From assembly GCA_016291085.1 (NCBI GenBank), contig JAEEVW010000009.1:40843-104842 (forward strand): 64,000 nt of DNA, written 5' to 3'. The position numbers and the translations under genes are program-made. The notes under the pieces are model-generated. The model was not told the origin of the DNA and did no database searches. It saw nothing but the letters and a program-made list of their open reading frames with translations. Of this stretch, positions 17,756-24,414 are shown in pieces. Every line of letters begins with the position of its first letter. Within the stretch, counting starts at the first letter, position 1. The DNA comes from Prevotella sp. (GTDB taxonomy: Bacteria; Bacteroidota; Bacteroidia; Bacteroidales; Bacteroidaceae).

Positions 17756-18074
17756 AAGCACGCTGTTGCAAGTAGACGATGACGACCCGCTGAGCGTGGT
17801 GGTCAACCTGTTCGACGTGGCGATGGTCTTTGCCGTATCGCTGATGGTGGCGATGGTGATGCACATGAACATGTCGGAGATCTTCGGCAAGGAGGACTTT
17901 ACCATCGTGAAGAATCCGGGCCAGGACAACATGGAGATTATCCAGAAGAAAGGTCGCGAGATTGAGACCTACAAGGCCAGTGGCGAGACTACTGACGGCA
18001 TGGGTCAGAAGGGCAAACGTCTGGGCACGGCCTATCAGTTGGAGAACGGACAGATTATTTATGTGCCAGAATAA
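17739..18074 (+). CDS. DUF2149 small membrane protein
   Basis: The 111-residue product MRRKRRSTLLQVDDDDPLSV starts at 17739, overlapping the channel gene by 17 bp. A short basic, acidic cytoplasmic start leads into one membrane helix (residues ~20-40, VVVNLFDVAMVFAVSLMVAM) and an extracytoplasmic tail of about 70 residues. The layout is like ExbD/TolR (short N-terminus, one helix, periplasmic domain), and the DDDDPLS sequence before the helix is typical of DUF2149. I infer that it is the moving subunit that pairs with the TolQ-like channel. It ends the riboswitch operon; the next gene has its own -7 box. Confidence 0.75.
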   Translation: MRRKRRSTLLQVDDDDPLSVVVNLFDVAMVFAVSLMVAMVMHMNMSEIFGKEDFTIVKNPGQDNMEIIQKKGREIETYKASGETTDGMGQKGKRLGTAYQLENGQIIYVPE

Positions 18075-18115
18075 CTTTTCTATCGCACAGCCATACTAAT
18101 TTGAGATTTATTTCG

Positions 18116-18123
18116 TAACTTTG
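18116..18123 (+). promoter_or_regulatory. -7 box before cbiA-cbiP
   Basis: TAACTTTG lies 7 nt before the ATG at 18130, so any message starting here would have almost no leader. No convincing -33 TTTG is found at the right distance, so readthrough from the upstream operon is also possible. Confidence 0.45.
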
Positions 18124-18129
18124 CAGACG

Positions 18130-21027
18130 ATGAAACCAGCTTTGACCTGCGGTCGAGCCTGCTCACGCTCGGGAGTCGAAACAAGTTCCGACTCTTCTCG
18201 CTCAATCGCAGCCTTTATCATAGCAGCACCCACGAGTGGCTCAGGCAAGACAACGATTGCCCGGGGACTGATGGCGTTGCTGACGGAGAAGGACTATCGT
18301 GTACAACCGTTCAAATGCGGACCCGACTATATCGACACGAAGTTCCATGAGGCGGTGTGCCACAGGCCCAGCATCAATCTCGACACGTTTATGGCAACGC
18401 CCGAGCACGTCCGCGAGTTGTTTGCCCATTACGGCCAAGATGCTGATGTGTGCATCGTGGAAGGCATGATGGGATTGTTTGACGGCTATGATCGCGAAAA
18501 AGGCTCATCAGCTGAGATTGCCAGTGTACTGGACATTCCCATCGTGCTGGTGGTAGACGCCAAGAGTGCAGCCTATTCTATGGCCCCATTGTTGCAGGGA
18601 TTTATCAACTTCCGTAAAGGCGTACACATCGCTGGTGTTATCTTTAATAAGGTGGGAAGCGAACGGCACTTCAAGATGTTGCAAGAAGTATGCGAGGACG
18701 TGGGTGTCGAATGTTTTGGCTATCTGCCCAAGCAGGCCTCATTGGAACAGGGCTCGCGCTATCTGGGACTTGATTTCTCGGAAAAGGCAGAAAGCAAGGA
18801 GCTCATTCATCTATTAGAAGAGCACGTCGATTGGCAAGCGCTGAGCACGCTGGCAGTACGAAGCCGTCGGACTGTGAGTACGAAGCCGTCGGACTGTGAG
18901 TACGAAGCCGTCGGACTAAGGGCGATAATAGCTCGGAATAACGAATCGTTCTCTTTTCTTTATCAAGAAACTGTAGACGACTTCAAAGAAGTCCGTTTCT
19001 TCGACCCAGAAAAAGATGTGCCTTGTTTCGATGGCATAGACTTACTATATCTGCCTGGCGGCTATCCGGAAAAGCATCTGGAGGCTCTTGTGGCGAATGA
19101 GGCCTGTCGGAAAGCCATCAAGGAATACGCAGAAAAAGGCGGAAGGATTCAAGCCGAATGTGGCGGCATGATGTATCTGTGCGAGCGAATCGTGACCGAC
19201 GAGGGGAGTTATCCCATGTGTGGCGTACTGCCCTACTCTATCACCGCCCGACAGGCAGACAGGAAATTATCATTGGGCTATCGTCGCTTTGAACTCGACG
19301 GCAAAGAATATCGCGGCCATGAGTTCCACTATACGCAGTTCTTGAGCGAGGTGCCAGAAAGTATTACTCAGGTGTATAATGCCAAAGGCGAACCCGTTCC
19401 CACGCCCGTATTCCGATATAAGAACGTACTGGCAAGCTATACCCACCTGTATAGACCCACCCCCAGCCCCCTCCCTGCAAAGGAGGGGAGTAGTTACTCA
19501 CAAGAACAGGATCTATCTACTCCCCTCACTCATAGGGAGGGGCCGGGGGAGGGTCTTCACCCCATCATGTTCGTAGGAACAGGCAGCGATGTTGGCAAGA
19601 GCATTATCGCCACCGCCCTGTGTCGTATCTTTAAGCAGGACGGCTATAGTCCAGCGCCCTTCAAGGCTCAGAATATGGCACTCAATTCCTATGCCACTCC
19701 TGAGGGGCTGGAGATTGGTCGCGCCCAAGCCGTACAGGCCGAAGCAGCAGGCATCCCCTGTCATACGGACATGAATCCGCTGCTCCTGAAACCCAACTCC
19801 GACCATACCTCGCAAGTGGTGCTGAATGGTAAGCCCATCGGTAACAAAGATGCCTATGACTACTGGAAGAAAGGTAATCATAATTCTCAATTCTCAAATC
19901 TCAATTCTCAATTTAGAAAAGAGGTCTGCGACGCCTTCGACCGCTTGGCGGCTCGCTATAATCCTATCGTGATGGAGGGTGCAGGGAGCATTTCGGAGAT
20001 TAACCTAAAGGCTACCGACTTGGTGAATCTGCCTATGGCCCGCCACGCGAGAGCAGATGTGATTCTGGTGGGTGACATCGACCGCGGGGGCGTGTTTGCC
20101 AGCGTCTATGGCAGCATCATGTTACAGACACCTGAGGACAGGAAACTCATCAAAGGCATCATCATCAACAAGTTCCGAGGCGATATGCGGCTCTTCGACG
20201 AGGGCCGTCGGATGATGGAAGAGATCTGCGGCATTCCCGTGCTGGGCGTCGTACCGTATTATAAAGACATCCATATTGAGGAGGAAGACTCGGTGAGTCT
20301 GGAAAAGAAACAGCGCGAGCTAGCTGAAGGCAAGGTGAATGTGGCGGTGGTGCTGTTGCGTCATATCTCGAACTTCACCGACTTCGACACATTGGAGCGC
20401 GACCCACGCGTGAACCTGTTCTATACGAACAACGTTTCGGACATCGAGCGGGCTGACATCATCATTCTGCCTGGTACCAAGTCGACACTCGACGACCTGC
20501 TGGAACTGCGCCGCAACGGTTGCGCTCAGGCCATTCAGCGTGCCCATCGCGAGGGCAAGATGGTAGTGGGCATCTGTGGCGGTTACCAGATGTTGGGACA
20601 GACCGTCGACGACCCCGAAGGCATCGAGGGCAGCATCACCAGTCTGCCAGGATTAGGTCTGTTGCCTATCCACACGACGATGACTCCCGAAAAGACCACG
20701 CAACAGGTCACGTTTATGTTCGAAGGCCAGGAGTGTCAGGGCTACGAAATTCACCAAGGCGTCAGCGATACCGATCAGGCCATCCTACAAACCGACCACT
20801 GTATCGGCACCTATATTCATGGTTTCCTCGACAATGCCCCTGTCATTGACTTCCTGCTTGATCACGGGGACGGTTCTCCTGATCCACATTGCTGCGCAAC
20901 ATATCAGGAGAACCGTCCCCATGATCCACGCGCCTTCAAGGACGAGCAATACGACAAGCTGGCCGAACACGTCCGACAGCATGTGGATATCGATAGGATA
21001 TACCGCATGCTGTCTGGAGAAGATTAA
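18130..21027 (+). CDS. cbiA-cbiP: Fused CbiA (cobyrinate diamide synthase) - CbiP (cobyric acid synthase)
   Basis: The 965-residue protein joins two glutamine-dependent amidases of the B12 pathway. The CbiA half has a P-loop APTSGSGKTT (residues ~34-42) and an amidotransferase Cys in QAECGGMMYL with a His in GHEFHYTQF. The CbiP half begins near residue 480 with FVGTGSDVGKS and has GICGGYQMLG and GYEIHQG. CbiA amidates side chains a and c, CbiP b, d, e and g. The joint is encoded by a 104-bp palindromic element that replaces the expected stop and start. Four further repeat insertions stay in frame: near the N-terminus (18146-18205), 18856-18921, 19882-19916 and 20860-20926. The N-terminus before IIAAPTSG is about 25 residues longer than usual. 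All catalytic motifs are intact. Confidence 0.9.
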   Translation: MKPALTCGRACSRSGVETSSDSSRSIAAFIIAAPTSGSGKTTIARGLMALLTEKDYRVQPFKCGPDYIDTKFHEAVCHRPSINLDTFMATPEHVRELFAHYGQDADVCIVEGMMGLFDGYDREKGSSAEIASVLDIPIVLVVDAKSAAYSMAPLLQGFINFRKGVHIAGVIFNKVGSERHFKMLQEVCEDVGVECFGYLPKQASLEQGSRYLGLDFSEKAESKELIHLLEEHVDWQALSTLAVRSRRTVSTKPSDCEYEAVGLRAIIARNNESFSFLYQETVDDFKEVRFFDPEKDVPCFDGIDLLYLPGGYPEKHLEALVANEACRKAIKEYAEKGGRIQAECGGMMYLCERIVTDEGSYPMCGVLPYSITARQADRKLSLGYRRFELDGKEYRGHEFHYTQFLSEVPESITQVYNAKGEPVPTPVFRYKNVLASYTHLYRPTPSPLPAKEGSSYSQEQDLSTPLTHREGPGEGLHPIMFVGTGSDVGKSIIATALCRIFKQDGYSPAPFKAQNMALNSYATPEGLEIGRAQAVQAEAAGIPCHTDMNPLLLKPNSDHTSQVVLNGKPIGNKDAYDYWKKGNHNSQFSNLNSQFRKEVCDAFDRLAARYNPIVMEGAGSISEINLKATDLVNLPMARHARADVILVGDIDRGGVFASVYGSIMLQTPEDRKLIKGIIINKFRGDMRLFDEGRRMMEEICGIPVLGVVPYYKDIHIEEEDSVSLEKKQRELAEGKVNVAVVLLRHISNFTDFDTLERDPRVNLFYTNNVSDIERADIIILPGTKSTLDDLLELRRNGCAQAIQRAHREGKMVVGICGGYQMLGQTVDDPEGIEGSITSLPGLGLLPIHTTMTPEKTTQQVTFMFEGQECQGYEIHQGVSDTDQAILQTDHCIGTYIHGFLDNAPVIDFLLDHGDGSPDPHCCATYQENRPHDPRAFKDEQYDKLAEHVRQHVDIDRIYRMLSGED
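18146..18205 (+). repeat. Palindrome-rich insertion near the CbiA N-terminus
   Basis: Hairpins CGAGC/GCTCG (18154-18171) and GAGTCG/CGACTC (18173-18194) lie between the start codon and the conserved IIAAPTSG sequence. They encode the unusual stretch CGRACSRSGVETSSDSSRS. Confidence 0.55.
18856..18921 (+). repeat. 22-bp tandem repeat, three units, in frame
   Basis: Three head-to-tail copies of a 22-bp unit beginning AGTACGAAGCCGTCGGACT (the first two identical, the third differing in the last bases) lie in the linker between the CbiA ATPase and amidotransferase parts. 3 x 22 = 66 bp keeps the reading frame, although 22 is not a multiple of 3. Confidence 0.9.
19453..19556 (+). repeat. GC-rich palindromic element at the CbiA-CbiP joint
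   Basis: The arms AGACCCACCCCCAGCCCC... (from 19453) and ...GGCCGGGGGAGGGTCT (to 19556) are imperfect inverted copies of about 40 bp, each with an internal small hairpin ending in GAGGGGAGTAG. The element encodes RPTPSPLPAKEG ... STPLTHREGPGEGL. Confidence 0.85.
19882..19916 (+). repeat. 7-bp tandem repeat (AATTCTC) inside CbiP
   Basis: Five units (AATTCTC, AATTCTC, AAATCTC, AATTCTC, AATTTAG) encode the atypical NSQFSNLNSQF in CbiP without disturbing the frame. Confidence 0.85.
20860..20926 (+). repeat. GGGGACGGTTCT palindrome near the CbiP C-terminus
   Basis: GATCACGGGGACGGTTCT, continuing to 20883, is inverted at 20903-20926 with a single mismatch. It encodes DHGDGSPDPHCCATYQENRP just before the conserved FKDEQYDKLAEHVRQH end. 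Confidence 0.85.
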
Positions 21028-21048
21028 TAAGAACAGGGAACCTGCGTC

Positions 21049-22086
21049 TTAGAAGTATTTGGTAATCTTCGCGTTATCGAAGTTGTTCATTTCGTTCATC
21101 ATTCTCGCCGCTGAGTCAACGATGGGGAATGCACAAAGGGCACCCGTTCCCTCGCCCAATCGCAAGCCCAGATGTAACAAGGGCTTGGCATTGACGATAT
21201 CCAACATCCGCTGGTGTCCGCTCTCGTCGCCACAATGGGTGAAAATCATGTAATCCTGAGAGGCTGGGAAAAGTCGGATGGCAGCAATGGCACACGCCGT
21301 CATGATGAACCCATCAATCAATACTACCAAGTGTTGCTCTGCTGCACGCATCATGGCGCCAATGGCAGTAATCATTTCGAAACCTCCGAAATAACGAAGT
21401 GAAGAATTTGCTTCCGCCACACTTTTCCAATTATTAACCGCCTGCGACAGCACTTCGTACTTATGTCGGATGCCGGGGGTGTCGAGACCGGCTCCGGCAC
21501 CAATGCAATCAGCCAAAGGGATATTGCCAAACAGGTGCATCCAAATGCTGGAGGGCGACGTATTGGCAATGCCCATCTCACCAATGCTCAACACACGACA
21601 ACCTTCGGCTATGCAGTCGTCCACCAGCGAGGCGCCGACCTCTATCGCCTGGTCGAACTCCTCGTCCGTCATTGCTGGCTCATAAAGGAAGTTCCGAGTG
21701 CCGCGGGCTATCTTGCGGTCGATGATGCCTTCGACAGCCGACAGGTCGTAGTCGACGCCTACATCAACGATGCGCAACGTAAAGCCATGCTGGCGACAGA
21801 ACATGTTTACACCTCCACCCCCGCGGGTGAAGTTGATCATCTGTTGCCAAGTGACTTCACGGGGCGACACACTGACGCCTTCGCGCTCGATGCCATGATC
21901 GCCACCCAATAACAGGTGACAGGGATGCGCCAACGAGGGCGACAGCGTCTGCTGGATGAGACACACCTGCAGAGCTAATTCCTCCAAACGACCTAACGAG
22001 CCTTTGGGCTTGTTCAGGTTGTCGATTTTCTGTTGGATAGCCGACTGAAGCGACGTATTAAGGGGTTCTATTTGAAAAGTACGCAT
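21049..22086 (-). CDS. cobT: Nicotinate-nucleotide-dimethylbenzimidazole phosphoribosyltransferase
   Basis: The 345-residue enzyme makes alpha-ribazole phosphate for the lower ligand of cobalamin. Recognisable CobT segments are NKPKGSLGRLEELA near the N-terminus, LLLGGDHGI, GEMGIANTSPSS, and the C-terminal GLRLGEGTGALCAFPI, which carries the catalytic glutamate. The length is normal for the family. The ATG at 22086 (MRTFQIEP) fits the family start better than one at 22137, which would fall in the divergent promoter region. It is convergent with cbiA-cbiP and divergent from the BtuF-like gene. Confidence 0.93.
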   Translation of the reverse strand: MRTFQIEPLNTSLQSAIQQKIDNLNKPKGSLGRLEELALQVCLIQQTLSPSLAHPCHLLLGGDHGIEREGVSVSPREVTWQQMINFTRGGGGVNMFCRQHGFTLRIVDVGVDYDLSAVEGIIDRKIARGTRNFLYEPAMTDEEFDQAIEVGASLVDDCIAEGCRVLSIGEMGIANTSPSSIWMHLFGNIPLADCIGAGAGLDTPGIRHKYEVLSQAVNNWKSVAEANSSLRYFGGFEMITAIGAMMRAAEQHLVVLIDGFIMTACAIAAIRLFPASQDYMIFTHCGDESGHQRMLDIVNAKPLLHLGLRLGEGTGALCAFPIVDSAARMMNEMNNFDNAKITKYF

Positions 22087-22164
22087 GATTTTTGTTATTT
22101 CGATGGCGAAATTACGAAATATTTCGTATATTTGCAAACTGAAACCAGTAAAAAAACGACAGAG

Positions 22165-23304
22165 ATGAAAAAAACAATCTGGATGATAGCCATTTCGGCC
22201 CTTTTGTGCGCTTGTTCTGGCAAGAATGCCAAGCAGCAGGGAGCTGATGAAACAACCTCAGGAGATACCATCGCAGCAGTGACGGTGAAATACGCCACAG
22301 GGTTCAGCGTGCGCGACTCAGCAGGCATCCATTTGGTGGATGTCGGCAAGAACGACCACTTCGCTTTGGTGAGTGCTGACGATATCGATGTGCCCGACGG
22401 ATACACCAAGATTCGTGTACCTATCAAGAATACCATTTGTATGACGGCCCTACAACTGTCGAACTTCACCATTCTCGACGCACACGACGTGGTGAAGGGA
22501 CTGACAGGAACAAAAAACCTATTTAATAAGGATATCCTGCAACGGGTGAAGGACGGCCGTATCGTGAAGATTGGCATGGAGGGAAACTTCGACACAGAGA
22601 TGGTGCTGGCTGCCAATCCTGACATCATCTTCATCTCACCCTCCAAGCGCGGCGGTTACGATGCCATCAAGGAGACAGGCATCACGCTGGTGCCCCATCT
22701 GGGTTACAAGGAACTCGACCCGTTGGGACAGGCTGAGTGGATTAAGTTCGTGGGCATGTTCATCGGCAAAGAGAAAGAAGCCAACGAGGTATTCGCAGGT
22801 ATCGAACAACGCTACAACGACCTGAAAACCAAATGCCAAGAGCTAACAGCCAAAAGCCAGAAGCCCACCGTATTTAGTGGCGAGATGCACTACGGCAACT
22901 GGCACGCGGTAGGTGGCAAGAACTATCTGGCACAGATCTTCCGCGATGCAGGTGCCGAGTACGTCATCAACGACGACGAGACCAGTGGCGAGGACATGGA
23001 GTTCGAGAAGATGTATGCCCTTGCTGCCAATGCCGACTACTGGCGCATTCTGAACAGCTATCCTGGTGAGTTCTCGTACGAAGCGCTGAAAGCTTCAGAG
23101 CCTCGCAACGAACTGTTTAAGGCCTATAAGGAGAAGAAGGTCATCTACTGCAACATGAAGCAGCAGGCCTACTACGAGATATCGCCCGTACAGCCCGACG
23201 TACTGCTGAAGGACTTCGTGGCCATCTTCCATCCGGAACTGGTGGAAAAGGATTATCAGCCCACGTACTACAAATTATTAACAACAACAGATTTAACTGA
23301 TTAA
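22165..23304 (+). CDS. BtuF-like ABC transporter substrate-binding lipoprotein
   Basis: The 379-residue product starts MKKTIWMIAISALLCACSG with an SpII Cys at residue 17. The body has the PBP2-like FeSiderophore/B12 binding fold: NFDTEMVLAANPDIIF, LGYKELDPLGQAEWIKFVG, and a long helix between lobes. The pairing with a FecCD permease 63 bp downstream and the cobalamin neighbourhood make a corrinoid the probable cargo; heme or siderophore remains possible. Four 7-bp units at 22835-22862 encode CQELTAKSQKP in a loop. A TATATTTG -7 box lies at 22127-22134. No riboswitch precedes it. Confidence 0.8.
   Translation: MKKTIWMIAISALLCACSGKNAKQQGADETTSGDTIAAVTVKYATGFSVRDSAGIHLVDVGKNDHFALVSADDIDVPDGYTKIRVPIKNTICMTALQLSNFTILDAHDVVKGLTGTKNLFNKDILQRVKDGRIVKIGMEGNFDTEMVLAANPDIIFISPSKRGGYDAIKETGITLVPHLGYKELDPLGQAEWIKFVGMFIGKEKEANEVFAGIEQRYNDLKTKCQELTAKSQKPTVFSGEMHYGNWHAVGGKNYLAQIFRDAGAEYVINDDETSGEDMEFEKMYALAANADYWRILNSYPGEFSYEALKASEPRNELFKAYKEKKVIYCNMKQQAYYEISPVQPDVLLKDFVAIFHPELVEKDYQPTYYKLLTTTDLTD
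22835..22862 (+). repeat. 7-bp tandem repeat (GCCAAAA) in the BtuF-like gene
   Basis: Units GCCAAGA, GCTAACA, GCCAAAA and GCCAGAA are consecutive and in frame, coding part of a surface loop. Confidence 0.7.
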
Positions 23305-23367
23305 ACGAATTTTGTAACGATTATTATAATCCGTAAAATCCGTGTAATCCGTTGTTAAAGAAAAAAC

Positions 23368-24396
23368 ATGAAGAGCGTATCATTATTTCTCGTACTGTTC
23401 ACAATCATCATTGTCTTGGCTATTGTCAACCTGTTTCTTGGCTCTGTCAGGATTCCAATAGCTGAGGTCTGTGGGATATTGTTGGGCGACGACTCGAACG
23501 TCATTTGGACAAACATCATCTTCAGCAGTCGACTGCCGCAGGCCCTGACGGCTATTGTCGCAGGAGCAGGCTTGGCGGTCAGCGGTTTGCAGATGCAAAC
23601 AGTATTCCGTAATCCGTTGGCAGGACCCTCGGTATTGGGTATATCCAACGGATCGGCTTTGGGTGTGGCTTTCGTGGTGCTGCTCTCAGGCAAAATAGGA
23701 GGAGTAGCATTAAGCCGATTAGGCTATCTGGGCGATGCAGCGATGAGTGTGGCTGCCATCGTCGGAGCACTGGCTGTCATGCTGCTCATCGTGTGGATTT
23801 CCCAAAAGGTGAAGGGCAACGTCACCCTACTCATCATTGGTGTAATGATTGGTTACTTGGCCAACGCCATCATTGGTGTACTGAAATTCCTGTCACCCGA
23901 GGAGGACGTGAAGGCCTTCGTGGTATGGGGCTTGGGCTCGTTCTCGCGTGTCTCTGGCGACGAGATGGTGCTCTTTGTGGTACTGATGTGCATCCTGTTG
24001 CCATTGGCCTTTCTGCTGGTCAAACCCATGAACCTGTTGCTGTTGGGGGAACGCTATGCCGCCAATCTGGGACTGAACATCCGTCGGGCCCGCATGCTGG
24101 TCATTGTCAGCTCGGGAATTCTTGTTGCCATCGTGACAGCCTATTGCGGACCCATTATGTTTATCGGACTGGCGGTGCCCCATTTGGCTCGAGCTATCTT
24201 CCGCACCAGCGACCACCGCATTCTGATGCCTGCAACGGCTCTTTGCGGTGCAGCGTTGGCACTCGTCTGCAACCTCATTGCCCGCATGCCAGGCTTTGAG
24301 GGTGCCCTGCCCGTGAACAGTGTGACGGCTCTTGTAGGTGCTCCCGTCATTGCTGCCGTTATCTTTGGCCGCCGTAAGGACGAGATTGGAGAATAA
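23368..24396 (+). CDS. FecCD/BtuC-family ABC permease
   Basis: The 342-residue membrane protein has about ten hydrophobic segments and typical BtuC/FecD features: SRLPQALTAIVAGAGLAVSGLQMQ near residue 50, GxSSGxxxG-like PSVLGISNGSALG, and CGPIMFIGLAVPHLARAIF near residue 250. It would form the channel for the substrate delivered by the preceding binding protein. An ATP-binding BtuD/FhuC subunit is expected next, but the following gene is a GH3 enzyme; the ATPase must be encoded elsewhere. Nonamer repeats (AATCCGTNN) fill the 63-bp gap before it. Confidence 0.9.
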   Translation: MKSVSLFLVLFTIIIVLAIVNLFLGSVRIPIAEVCGILLGDDSNVIWTNIIFSSRLPQALTAIVAGAGLAVSGLQMQTVFRNPLAGPSVLGISNGSALGVAFVVLLSGKIGGVALSRLGYLGDAAMSVAAIVGALAVMLLIVWISQKVKGNVTLLIIGVMIGYLANAIIGVLKFLSPEEDVKAFVVWGLGSFSRVSGDEMVLFVVLMCILLPLAFLLVKPMNLLLLGERYAANLGLNIRRARMLVIVSSGILVAIVTAYCGPIMFIGLAVPHLARAIFRTSDHRILMPATALCGAALALVCNLIARMPGFEGALPVNSVTALVGAPVIAAVIFGRRKDEIGE

Positions 24397-24414
24397 ACTA
24401 TAAAAACTAAACTT

